The notes beneath the pieces were generated by a model. That model saw only the letters and a list, made by a program, of their open reading frames with translations, was not told the origin of the DNA and did not search any database. Below, piece by piece: positions 25,627 to 33,881 of a stretch of 64,000 bases of DNA (within the stretch, counting starts at the first letter, position 1; each line of letters begins with the position of its first letter). The position numbers were made by a program, and so were the translations under genes. Location: NCBI GenBank assembly GCA_016788115.1, contig JAEURR010000007.1:330962-394961 (forward strand). Reading direction: 5' to 3'. This stretch comes from Chthonomonas sp. Lineage in GTDB: Bacteria > Armatimonadota > Fimbriimonadia > Fimbriimonadales > Fimbriimonadaceae.

Positions 25627-27192
25627 TCAGCGCTCGCCGGGGAGGACAATGCCGCGCATGATCACCCGTTGGGCCAGAAGGAAAACAATCAGTGTGGGCA
25701 ACGCAGTCAACGTCAAACCTGCCATCACGACGGCTTTGGGCGCGACGAGCTGGAGTTGATACATCGAGACCATCAGTGTCCACATCTTGCGATCCTGAGC
25801 GATCAAGAATGCGAAGATAAAGGCACCATATGCGTGCATGAAGGCGAGCAACGCGAGGTAGCCGAGTACCGGTCGCGACAGTGGTAGCGCGATCTTCCAC
25901 AACATTGTCAGTTCCTTCGCGCCGTCGATCTGGCCACTCTCGAAGAGCTCCTGCGGGAGCGAGTCAAAGAACCCCTTCAAGAGGTAGATCATGTACCCCG
26001 ACGCTGCCGTCGGCAAGACGAGCGCCCAAAACGTGTTGAGCATCCCGAACTGCTTGAGCATCAGGAACGACGGAATCATCGCGACTTCGGCAGGGAACGC
26101 CATTGTGGCGAGTAAGAAGATGAGAATCTTCGAGGTCGCGCGGACCGGATAGCGTGAGATCGCGTAGGCCGCGAGGGGATTCACCGTCAGCTGCGCCAAG
26201 ATCACAAAGGCGCAGAACAGAACTGTGTTCAGAACCGCCCGCCCATTGAGCAGGACGTAGTCGATGACGTAGCGGAAGTTCCGACCAGCAAACTCGTTCT
26301 TCAGCGCCGATGCATTGGCAGCCACAAACCCGCGCTCGTACGCGTCAATCGGCATTTCCCCCAACCCCAGCGCAGCCCAGCGTGTCTCGGCGTTATCCTT
26401 CAGCAGCTTCGGAGGCATGCGGGTCGCGACAAACTCAGCGAGCAGCGCGCCACTCTTGGGGAGCTGAAGCTCTTCGAACTTCGTTGCGATTCCCCGCTCG
26501 GCGGCAGGCACACGCGCAAACTGTCCCTCGAACTTGCCGCTCATGAACTGCTGCCAAATGCGCGTCGGCCGCACCGGGATCCGATACTCCACGGGCAGCG
26601 ACCGCTTGAATTCCACGTAGTCTCGGTACTTCACGCCGTCCGAAACGACCCACGCCCGGCGGTCCAAAAGTTCACCGGGAGGCGGCACCGTGTTGAACGC
26701 CAGATTCTCCTCGGTGTATGCCTCGTTCAACGTTTGGATGTCCTTGTAGCGGTCTCGCACCCAAGACTGGTAGCGCATCGTCACCTTGCTCGTGACTTGT
26801 CCACCCGCTTGGCGAAACCCTGCCATCCACAAATCTTCAGGGAGTTTGGCGAGGAACTCTTCATACGCACGCACCGTCTCCGAGCTGGCCTTCGCTCCGA
26901 TGCGGGTCGATTGAATCGCACTGGGATCGCCCTGATACTTGTCGTCCAGGTACTTCCCCAGCAGCGAAGTATCTGGCTTGGTCCAATTGGTCTGGTCCAG
27001 CCCCATCGTGCCGAAGTAAGCGGGGACAAGCTTGTTGTCGTTCTGGTCCGTCGGCCCTTTGAGACCTGTGGAGATCATCAACAAGAACGGAAACAGGGTC
27101 GTCGCCGCACCCAGGGACAGGCACACGTAAAGCACGGACAGCGCAAACCGCGCCCGAAAGCTCCTCCGTCCCACCCGGCCGACCAGCGACAT
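25627..27192 (-). CDS. MalG-like sugar ABC permease with a very large periplasmic insertion
   Basis: The C-terminal about 215 residues are a normal MalG-type permease: NTVLFCAFVILAQLTVNPLAAYAISRYP, AMIPSFLMLKQFGMLNTFWALVLP, and the EAA loop LPQELFESGQIDGAKELTMLWKIALPLSRPV. The first membrane segment (residues about 16-41) is separated from these by about 260 residues rich in charged helix sequence. MalG proteins are usually about 280 residues, so this 521-residue form has a large extracytoplasmic insertion. TATGAA lies 6 nt before ATG 27192. No MalF, MalK or binding-protein genes are nearby. Confidence 0.85.
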   Translation of the reverse strand: MSLVGRVGRRSFRARFALSVLYVCLSLGAATTLFPFLLMISTGLKGPTDQNDNKLVPAYFGTMGLDQTNWTKPDTSLLGKYLDDKYQGDPSAIQSTRIGAKASSETVRAYEEFLAKLPEDLWMAGFRQAGGQVTSKVTMRYQSWVRDRYKDIQTLNEAYTEENLAFNTVPPPGELLDRRAWVVSDGVKYRDYVEFKRSLPVEYRIPVRPTRIWQQFMSGKFEGQFARVPAAERGIATKFEELQLPKSGALLAEFVATRMPPKLLKDNAETRWAALGLGEMPIDAYERGFVAANASALKNEFAGRNFRYVIDYVLLNGRAVLNTVLFCAFVILAQLTVNPLAAYAISRYPVRATSKILIFLLATMAFPAEVAMIPSFLMLKQFGMLNTFWALVLPTAASGYMIYLLKGFFDSLPQELFESGQIDGAKELTMLWKIALPLSRPVLGYLALLAFMHAYGAFIFAFLIAQDRKMWTLMVSMYQLQLVAPKAVVMAGLTLTALPTLIVFLLAQRVIMRGIVLPGER

Positions 27193-27291
27193 AGTCACTT
27201 CATACCCCGGCTCGGCCCGCTTCCACATATCGCCGAGCGCAAACTAAGCACCTTCACCCGAAACGACTAAACCCGGCAATTTCACTGAATA

Positions 27292-27328
27292 CAGGTATTT
27301 TTACCAGCATTCCACGTGCAAATACCTG
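27292..27328. promoter_or_regulatory. Inverted repeat in flagellin upstream region
   Basis: CAGGTATTT (27292-27300) and AAATACCTG (27320-27328) form a perfect 9-bp inverted repeat with a 19-nt spacer, about 90 nt before the flagellin ATG. It could be an operator half-site pair or an RNA stem in the leader. I did not find a convincing sigma-28 promoter next to it. Confidence 0.5.
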
Positions 27329-27419
27329 GAAGAAGACCCTCGGAACCGCATGGGGCGCCCGCCACGGAAGGCAAAGCGCAAGGTCCCAGGGTTCCAAGCA
27401 ATCACGGAGGAATACCAAC

Positions 27420-28862
27420 ATGTCTTTTCGCGTAAACACTAACTTGATGGCAATGAACGCCCTGCGCAATCTGGGCACGACCAACGCAAGCTTCAGCAGC
27501 TCGGTAACCAAGCTCTCGACCGGTATGCGAATCAATACGGGTGCCGACGATCCTGCAGGACTGCAGATTTCGGAAGGCTTCCGCGCTCAGATCACCGGCC
27601 TCAGCCAGGCGCTGAAGAACAACCAGGACGCAATCAACTACGCCAAGACCGCAGAAGGCGCGCTGAACGAAGTCAGCCAGCTCTTGCGAGACGCTCGATC
27701 GCTCGTCCTTGCCAACGGCAACGACGCTACGCTCAGCGCCAGCCAAAAGCAGGCGAACCAGAACCAGCTCACCTCGATCCTGTCATCCATCGACCGTATC
27801 TCGAGCCAGACTCAATTCGGTCAGAAGCGACTCCTCGATGGTAGCGCTGGCGTCAACGCCACCGTCGTCAACAAAACGAAGATCGAAATCGCATCCATTG
27901 GTCCGACGTTTGGTACGACCGCCTCGAACGTTGCCGTAAACACTAGTGCAAACTTCGACGTTCAGGTCACCACCGCCGCGGTCAAGGCGACGGTCACCGG
28001 CGGCTCGGTCATGGCTGCGTCGGGTGCCTTGGGTCTCAACGGCAAGCTCTCGATCAACGGCATCGGCTTCGCAGTCTCGGCCGACATGACTCGTCAGCAG
28101 GTTCTCGATGCAATGAATGCTCGATCGGGCGATACCGGAGTCGTCGTCACTGTCAACGGTGGTAACAACTTCGTCTTCACATCGACCAAGGCAGGCACCG
28201 ACAGCAACTCGATCCAGATCGTGAACGACACGGCAGGTCTCGGCTACGCTGCGGCAGGCACTCGAACACTCGGCTCGGGTACGGCAGGTGTCGATGCGGT
28301 CGCTTCCTTCACCTACAACGGTGGTACGGCGATCGCCATCACGGCTCAGGGTACAGACGGCCGAACGTTCAAGGACAGCTTCGGCAACGTCATCAAGCTC
28401 ACGGAAGCTGGCACCGCCGCGACCGACGGTGCTGCCGTGACGAACGTCATCTCGATGACCGCTGGCAACGCTCAGTTCCAAGTTGGTGGCAACGTGGGTC
28501 AGACCGTCAGCCTCTCGCTGAACAGCATGAACACGTCTGCTCTGGCCGTCAACAACCTGGACATCATGACCGCTTCCGGCGCCGCCTCAGCGATGAACTC
28601 GATTGATGCCGCCATCGAGACGGTCGCGGCGCAGCGAGGTCGAATCGGTAACTTCCAGCGCAACGTGCTTGAGTCGAACGTTCGAGCCCTCAGCGTGGCA
28701 AAGGAAAACATCACGGCCACCGAAAGCTCGATCCGAGACACGGACGTCGCGGAAGAAATGACCCAGTTCACGAAGCTCCAGATTCTGCAACAGAGCGGCC
28801 TCGCGGTCCTCGCCCAGGCGAACCAGGCTCCTCAAGCAGTTCTGTCACTGCTTCGTGGCTAA
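27420..28862 (+). CDS. fliC: Flagellin
   Basis: The 480-residue protein has the conserved D0/D1 N terminus (MSFRVNTNLMAMNALRNL, SSSVTKLSTGMRINTGADDPAGLQISEGFRAQ) and C terminus (MNSIDAAIETVAAQRGRIGNFQRNVLESN, ESSIRDTDVAEEMTQFTKLQILQQSG, ending SLLRG). The middle about 250 residues (Ala/Thr/Gly/Val rich) form the variable surface domain. It is exported by the flagellar type III system and polymerises into the filament. A GGAGGA Shine-Dalgarno precedes ATG 27420 and a terminator hairpin follows, so it is a single-gene unit with a leader, unlike many neighbours. Confidence 0.97.
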   Translation: MSFRVNTNLMAMNALRNLGTTNASFSSSVTKLSTGMRINTGADDPAGLQISEGFRAQITGLSQALKNNQDAINYAKTAEGALNEVSQLLRDARSLVLANGNDATLSASQKQANQNQLTSILSSIDRISSQTQFGQKRLLDGSAGVNATVVNKTKIEIASIGPTFGTTASNVAVNTSANFDVQVTTAAVKATVTGGSVMAASGALGLNGKLSINGIGFAVSADMTRQQVLDAMNARSGDTGVVVTVNGGNNFVFTSTKAGTDSNSIQIVNDTAGLGYAAAGTRTLGSGTAGVDAVASFTYNGGTAIAITAQGTDGRTFKDSFGNVIKLTEAGTAATDGAAVTNVISMTAGNAQFQVGGNVGQTVSLSLNSMNTSALAVNNLDIMTASGAASAMNSIDAAIETVAAQRGRIGNFQRNVLESNVRALSVAKENITATESSIRDTDVAEEMTQFTKLQILQQSGLAVLAQANQAPQAVLSLLRG

Positions 28863-28899
28863 AAATGACACAACCATTCTTATCCTACAAGCGAAAAGA

Positions 28900-28930
28900 C
28901 CCCCAGCGCCGGTGGCTGGGGACCTTTTCG
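28900..28930 (+). terminator. Rho-independent terminator of flagellin gene
   Basis: The stem CCCCAGC (28901-28907) pairs with GCTGGGG (28915-28921) around a 7-nt loop, followed by CTTTTCGTTT. AAAAGA on the 5' side makes it partly symmetric. Confidence 0.85.
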
Positions 28931-28951
28931 TTTATGGGGTAACCCTAGTAC

Positions 28952-29866
28952 ATGCGAAAAGTCGCGCTCGGTAACTCCGACATCCAAGTCTCTCGTCTCG
29001 CTTACGGATGCATGCGCATCTCTACGCTGTGGGACCCAAAACAGGTCACTGCCGACCACCGCGAGAAGGGCAAGAAAGCGCTCTTCGCCGCGTTGGACTG
29101 CGGCTACACCCTCTTCGATCACGCAGACATCTACGCCCGAGGCGTTTGCGAGGAGATTTTCGGCGAAGCTCTTCGGGAGTCGGCCGAGCTTAGGTCTGCA
29201 GCCGTTATCGCCACCAAGTGCGGCATACGGTTTGCCCAGACTCCCCGCGCGATCGACGTGGGTCGCTACGACTTCTCTGCCCCGCACATCCTGGAGTCTT
29301 GCGATCTCAGTCTGAAGCGACTCGGGGTTGAGCGCATCGACCTCTACCAGCTCCATCGCCCGGACCTCCTGATGGATCCCGACGAGGTGATGGAAGCCAT
29401 TACCCAGCTGCACCGAGCGGGAAAGATCCGCACCTTCGGTGTGAGCAATTTCAAACCGAGCACGCTCGCTCTCCTGGGCGACCTAGCTGATCACATCCCG
29501 TTCGTCGTGCACCAGATCGAAGTGAGCCTGGTCCATCGCGAACCGCTCTTCGATGGCACCCTTGACCAGTGTCTGGCACTCGGGTTAACGCCTCTTGCTT
29601 GGGGACCACTCGGCGGAGGACGCATGGACAATCGGGGCAATGAAACCCTCGCGAAGCTCATGGATGAGCTCGCGCAGGAGCACTCGGTCACGCCGGAAGT
29701 CATTGCCATCGCCTGGCTCTTGCGCCACCCCAGCAACAGCGTCCCCCTCATCGGCTCAACCAACCCCGACCATATCCGCGATGCAACGACTGCGCTTGAT
29801 GTGGACCTGAGCCGCGAGGACTGGTATCGCCTCCTGGTTGCTGCCCAGGGCCAGGCGATGCCGTGA
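28952..29866 (+). CDS. Aldo/keto reductase
   Basis: The 304-residue protein has the AKR tetrad: Asp and Tyr in FDHADIYARG, Lys in IATKCGIR, His in LYQLHRPDLL, plus FGVSNFKPSTL and the C-terminal VPLIGSTNPDHI NADPH-binding segment. It resembles the YdhF/AKR11-like proteins that reduce aldehydes and ketones. It begins about 20 nt after the flagellin terminator. Confidence 0.93.
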   Translation: MRKVALGNSDIQVSRLAYGCMRISTLWDPKQVTADHREKGKKALFAALDCGYTLFDHADIYARGVCEEIFGEALRESAELRSAAVIATKCGIRFAQTPRAIDVGRYDFSAPHILESCDLSLKRLGVERIDLYQLHRPDLLMDPDEVMEAITQLHRAGKIRTFGVSNFKPSTLALLGDLADHIPFVVHQIEVSLVHREPLFDGTLDQCLALGLTPLAWGPLGGGRMDNRGNETLAKLMDELAQEHSVTPEVIAIAWLLRHPSNSVPLIGSTNPDHIRDATTALDVDLSREDWYRLLVAAQGQAMP

Positions 29867-29887
29867 TCCTGAGATACACTTAGGTGC

Positions 29888-30340
29888 ATGTCCGATTCGG
29901 CCGCCATAGTCCAAAAGTTCGAGTTTGAATACACGCTCGGTGCCACCATCGAGCGGGCGTGGCAAGCCTTCATGTTCGAGCTGAGCGCTTGGTGGCCGCG
30001 CGATGCGTTCTCGAGCGATGAGACGCTCGAAATGGTGCTGGAACCGTGCCTCGGCGGAAAACTGTACGAGGATTCGGGCAACGCGCAGGGGACACTGTGG
30101 TACTCGGTCATCTCGATCTCCGAGCCCACTCGTGTCGAGTTACGCGGCGATGTGAGCCCAAGGTTTGGCGGCCCAGCACAGCTCATGCTCACGCTCGAGT
30201 TCCTCGCTGACCCAAAGGGCTGCAAGCTGAAGGTGACCGATGCCGGTGTCGGAGCAGCCCGATCTGAGAGCGAATTCAAAGAAGGTTGGGACCTCATCTT
30301 TGGAGCGCTTGTCGAATACTGTGAGGGCCGAACCGGCTGA
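29888..30340 (+). CDS. SRPBCC (AHSA1/START-like) domain protein
   Basis: The 150-residue protein starts with FEFEYTLGATIERAWQAFMFELSAWWP and has GGKLYEDSG followed by GTLWYSVISISEPTRVELRGDV, the normal order of a Bet v1-like SRPBCC fold. Such proteins bind hydrophobic ligands; function unknown. A TACACT -10 at 29875-29880 lies 7 nt before the ATG with no Shine-Dalgarno, a leaderless candidate. Confidence 0.85.
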   Translation: MSDSAAIVQKFEFEYTLGATIERAWQAFMFELSAWWPRDAFSSDETLEMVLEPCLGGKLYEDSGNAQGTLWYSVISISEPTRVELRGDVSPRFGGPAQLMLTLEFLADPKGCKLKVTDAGVGAARSESEFKEGWDLIFGALVEYCEGRTG

Positions 30341-30407
30341 GTTCACCTAACGTTGCCAAAACCTATTCGCGGCGGATTCCGTCACCTACAATAGAGTAGG
30401 CATCTGC

Positions 30408-32177
30408 ATGAGTTCGAACCCTCCCTCCACACTCGGAAAGTACCAAATCATCCGAGAGATCGCGCGCTCGAACGACATCGTCTACGAGGCGTACGATGCT
30501 GTCCTCAACCGGCGCGTGGCGGTCAAGGAACTCACCTTCCCAAAAGGGTCCACTCCCCAGCAGCAAGAAGACCGCCAGCGGCGATTCGAGCGTGAAGTCA
30601 AGGCCGCCGGTTCGCTTTCTCACCCAAACATCGTGACGATCTACGAGTTCGGCGAGGACTCTGGACACACCTTCATGGCCATGGAGTATCTCGATGGCCA
30701 CACGCTGCGCAACGAGATTGACACGCGCGGCTTCTTGCCGGAGGCCCGCGCCCTTGAGATCGCCATGGATGTGCTCATGGCGCTCGATTTTGCTCACTCG
30801 CACGGCGTCGTCCACCGCGACATCAAGCCGGAGAACATCCAGATCCTGGAGAATGGCACGGTCAAACTGACCGACTTTGGGATCGCACGCCTGACGTTCG
30901 AGCCGAACCTCACCATGGACGGGCAGGTCTTCGGGACCCCCAGCTACATGTCGCCTGAACAGGTGGTGGGTAAGGAGATCGATGCGCGGAGCGACCTCTT
31001 CAGCCTGGGCGTCGTGCTTTACGAGATGCTGGCCGGGCACAAGCCTTTCACCGGCGACAGCGTCGTCAGCATCACGTACGCGATCATGAATACCCCCGCA
31101 AGCCAGCCTCCTCAAGTGGGCTTTGCGGTGTGGCAAGTCCTGCAGCGCGTGCTCGACAAGTCCCCGGCCATGCGCTACTCGACCGCTAAAGAGTTTGCAG
31201 AGGCGCTGCGCGATGCCCTCCAGCAAATAACCGCTGGCCCGACCACGACCAAGACGAGTTCAGGTCCGCCGCCTTTGATCGCTCCCTACGGAGCCGCCCC
31301 ACCGGCACCGACGTACCCGTATCTAAACGTCGCATCCGCGCCCTACGGTACGCCCTACCCTCAGCAGCAGCCGTACCCCCAGCCTTATCCTCAACCGTAC
31401 CCGCAGCCCTATCCTCCCCAGGCACCGGGCCAGGTCCCGATCCCCAGTCCGTACGCGCACATCCCGATTTACCATCCGCCGCCCCCGCGAGGTCCGCTCA
31501 TGTCCCCGGCGACGCGCCTCTTCTTCGTTCGCTTGTTCTCCACCATCGCAGTCGTGGGGACGTTCTTGGCACTGCTGTACGTAGCCATTGTGCGGTTCAG
31601 CGAGGTCGCCACCGAGATGCAGCACCGGAGGACCGATGCCGGAACTCAAACAAATCTCGACAACGCCACCGAGGGCCAGCCTGTAGACAAGCGAATCAGA
31701 GAGCGCCAAGCGGCCGTCCCCGATCTCCAAAGCAACGGGGCCAGAGCCGAGGAGAACCGACGGCTGGCTGACGACCTCACCGCCAAGGCGCAAGATCTCG
31801 TCGCCCGAGGACAATATGCATCCGCCGAAGACTATTTGAAGGAAGCGATTGATACCGACCCGGACAACGCCGACCGGTACGAAGCGCTCGGCAACCTCTA
31901 CATGACAATTGCGAATCGGCTGAACGATTCCTCACAAGCCCGCAGGGTGTACGAACAAGCCGCCGAAAATTTCAGCCTCGCTAAAGACCGCGCGCTCAAC
32001 TCTCAGCAGGCAAAACGCGTGGGGGCCCTGTCCGCCCAAACGTACCTGCAGCTGGCCGAATCGTCGGGTGGCGACAACCAGCAGCGCCGAAGCTACTACT
32101 ACAAGGCGAGAGCCGCCGCCGTTCCTGGAAGCAAGGAATACCGCGACGCGCAGCAGAGATTGGACGAGCTCAGCTAG
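30408..32177 (+). CDS. Membrane Ser/Thr protein kinase (Hanks type) with periplasmic TPRs
   Basis: The 589-residue protein has a kinase domain at about residues 8-270: VAVKEL (ATP Lys), HRDIKPENI (catalytic loop), DFGIARL, and GTPSYMSPEQ. The glycine-rich loop is replaced by EIARSNDIVYEAYD, without GxGxxG. A Pro/Tyr-rich linker with PYPQ repeated follows (about 300-360), then one membrane helix (LFFVRLFSTIAVVGTFLALLYVAIV), and C-terminal TPR-like helices (AEDYLKEAIDTDPDNADRYEALGNLY). It likely senses something outside the membrane. Confidence 0.92.
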   Translation: MSSNPPSTLGKYQIIREIARSNDIVYEAYDAVLNRRVAVKELTFPKGSTPQQQEDRQRRFEREVKAAGSLSHPNIVTIYEFGEDSGHTFMAMEYLDGHTLRNEIDTRGFLPEARALEIAMDVLMALDFAHSHGVVHRDIKPENIQILENGTVKLTDFGIARLTFEPNLTMDGQVFGTPSYMSPEQVVGKEIDARSDLFSLGVVLYEMLAGHKPFTGDSVVSITYAIMNTPASQPPQVGFAVWQVLQRVLDKSPAMRYSTAKEFAEALRDALQQITAGPTTTKTSSGPPPLIAPYGAAPPAPTYPYLNVASAPYGTPYPQQQPYPQPYPQPYPQPYPPQAPGQVPIPSPYAHIPIYHPPPPRGPLMSPATRLFFVRLFSTIAVVGTFLALLYVAIVRFSEVATEMQHRRTDAGTQTNLDNATEGQPVDKRIRERQAAVPDLQSNGARAEENRRLADDLTAKAQDLVARGQYASAEDYLKEAIDTDPDNADRYEALGNLYMTIANRLNDSSQARRVYEQAAENFSLAKDRALNSQQAKRVGALSAQTYLQLAESSGGDNQQRRSYYYKARAAAVPGSKEYRDAQQRLDELS

Positions 32178-32950
32178 ATACCGCGACTGGCCGCGCCGTC
32201 CACCGCCAAGCTCACGCCGCTCACGTACCCCGCTGGGACGCTACACAGAAACGCGATCACCGCCCCCAATTCGTCGGGATCCCCGAAACGGGCCATTGGG
32301 CTGTGCATCGCCTGCCGCCCAAGCGCCTCCTCGTAGCTGATCCCCAGCCGCTCGCTATTCACCTCCGCCAAGTGCCGCTGACGATCGGTGAGCGTGTGCC
32401 CCGGCAGAACGGAGTTCACCGCAACGCCGTGAGGGCCAAGTGCCTGCGCCTGCAGCTTCGTGAGCGCGACGAGCCCGGCCCGCAATGTCGCAGAGATTGC
32501 AAGAATGGGGTCGGGTTCTTTGGCGACAAAGCTGGTCACGTGGACGATCCGGCCCCAGTTCGCCCCCACCATATCTGCGCGGGCGTGACCCACCATGCGG
32601 GTGACGTTCAGAAGGACGTTGTCCACCCCGTGCCGCCAGTCTTCATCGGTGAGGCTCCCCTCCAGACCCGGCTTCGGGCCACCAGTGTTGGTCACGAGGA
32701 TGCTGACCGGGCCGAACCGGGTCCGGGATGTGCCGAACCAGTGCTCCAGTGAGCCCGGGTCGCTGACATCGCAAACTGTTCCATGCGAATTCGGGCCGAG
32801 CTCAGCCTGAGCCCGGGCGAGGACTTCCTCGGTCCGGCCGCAAAAGCTCACGTGGCAACCGGCCTCGACCAGCCGCCGCGCGGCGGCAAATCCGATCCCC
32901 TTGCTCCCCGCCGCGACCATCGCGTGCTTCCCCGCTATCTGTAAGTCCAT
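32174..32950 (-). CDS. Short-chain dehydrogenase/reductase (FabG-like)
   Basis: The 258-residue protein has the NAD(P) motif AAGSKGIGFAAARRL, TNTGGPKPG in place of NNAG, and an atypical active site: HVTSFVAKEPDPILAISATLRAGLVALTK, where the usual catalytic Tyr of YxxxK is not present in the expected position. This pattern is seen in a subgroup of SDRs (often named 3-oxoacyl-ACP reductase) lacking the classical Tyr. ATG 32950 gives the natural N terminus; the longer frame runs through tRNA-Ser. It overlaps the kinase stop by 4 nt. Confidence 0.85.
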   Translation of the reverse strand: MDLQIAGKHAMVAAGSKGIGFAAARRLVEAGCHVSFCGRTEEVLARAQAELGPNSHGTVCDVSDPGSLEHWFGTSRTRFGPVSILVTNTGGPKPGLEGSLTDEDWRHGVDNVLLNVTRMVGHARADMVGANWGRIVHVTSFVAKEPDPILAISATLRAGLVALTKLQAQALGPHGVAVNSVLPGHTLTDRQRHLAEVNSERLGISYEEALGRQAMHSPMARFGDPDELGAVIAFLCSVPAGYVSGVSLAVDGAASRGI

Positions 32951-32959
32951 GGGCGACAG

Positions 32960-32965
32960 TATAAT
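32960..32965 (+). promoter_or_regulatory. -10 box of tRNA-Ser(TGA)
   Basis: A perfect TATAAT lies 7 nt upstream of the tRNA 5' end, inside the upstream region of the divergent SDR gene. Confidence 0.7.
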
Positions 32966-32972
32966 CGCGAAC

Positions 32973-33057
32973 GGAGGGATGGCAGAGTGGTTGAATGCAC
33001 CGGTCTTGAAAACCGGCGGGGCGCAAGCCCTCGGGGGTTCGAATCCCCCTCCCTCCG
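32973..33057 (+). tRNA. tRNA-Ser(TGA)
   Basis: Acceptor GGAGGGA (32973-32979) pairs with TCCCTCC (33050-33056), discriminator G, and CCA is encoded at 33058-33060. The anticodon stem CCGGT/ACCGG encloses CTTGAAA with anticodon TGA. A long variable arm is present. An integrase remnant lies about 90 nt downstream. Confidence 0.96.
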
Positions 33058-33151
33058 CCATAGAAATGGCCATTTTGAATTCAAACAAGCGCAGAAGCGC
33101 ACTTCCAGACTCAAGAATCGCACTTGGGTAGTACCCTGAATAAGCACCTGG

Positions 33152-33352
33152 TTACAGGGCGTCTTTGAACGCGGCGGATGCGGCCGCAGCTCGCGACTCC
33201 GGACGGAACTGCGCGTAGACCTCAAGCAACACTATCGAGCTGTTACCCAGGACCGCTGCAGCGACTTGGATGTGCACGCCTCCGAGGGCATAAGCTGTCG
33301 CTGCTGAACGTCGAAAACCCTGCGGCGTCAGCTTGACGAATCGAGTGGGTGC
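33152..33352 (-). pseudogene. Tyrosine integrase C-terminal remnant beside tRNA-Ser
   Basis: About 66 codons match the C-terminal catalytic part of tyrosine recombinases: VKLTPQGFRRSAATAYALGG corresponds to the HxLRRxxATxxxxxG box (with Gln for the usual His), QVAAAVLGNSSI to VQxxLGHxSI, and LLEVYAQFRPESRAAA to the catalytic Tyr region. The N-terminal SAM-like and most of the catalytic domain are missing, replaced by an unrelated frame. Its 3' end faces the tRNA 3' end, the usual arrangement after integration. Confidence 0.7.
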
Positions 33353-33377
33353 AAGCAACTGGCCGATTCTGCAACTG

Positions 33378-33551
33378 GTCGCACCCAACTCCGGCTGGTT
33401 CCTGACGGGAGCACAGGACATAAACGACAACACCTACATTGTAGGCCGCAGTTCGTTCCAAGGGGTGGCCATCGACTACATTCTGACACCGGTGCCCGAA
33501 CCGTCGACGGTGGCCCTGGCGCTCGGCTCTCTGCGCCCGATCGCTCGCTGA
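33378..33551 (+). pseudogene. C-terminal remnant of a PEP-CTERM protein
   Basis: The frame encodes SGWFLTGAQDINDNTYIVGRSSFQGVAIDYILTPVPEPSTVALALGSL and then a stop after RPIAR. GW-L--A-DIN----IVGR-, a last strand and VPEPST are the usual end of a PEP-CTERM surface protein. The upstream coding part and the transmembrane helix plus Arg cluster are missing, so it is a broken copy abutting the integrase remnant. Confidence 0.65.
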
Positions 33552-33881
33552 CGAAAGCAAGCAGAGCGCAGTAATACGCTGGAGGGTCGGCTGCTCCCGA
33601 CCCTCGTAGCCGTCGACCCAGCAGTGTACGTGCCCAGTTTCAGGAGGTCCAAGGTCGGCGAATCCACCTCGGTGCCAGTGACCGCAGGTGTCGTGGACGG
33701 GTCGTCATAGACCTTCAACCACATTCTCAGTCGCTTGTACGTGTTGCGACCGTGAGCGATTCTGCAGATTTCGGCGGGTGCTCTAAGTGTTGCTTGTGCT
33801 CGCGCGCAAGTACTAAACGGAGCTCAGAAAATCGTCCCGACCAACGTACGGGACCGAAAGGTCTCCCAACGCGACGACACC
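33552..33881. other. Intergenic stretch without a supportable gene
   Basis: An open frame on the minus strand (33476-33724) starts MWLKVYDDPSTTPAVTG and has no recognised family. The stretch follows the integrase and PEP-CTERM scraps and probably holds more degraded island DNA. Confidence 0.45.

Noticed and set aside
33476..33724. An 82-codon minus-strand frame starting MWLKVYDDP.
   Set aside because: It overlaps the PEP-CTERM remnant on the other strand and has no recognised family; support is too weak for a gene call.
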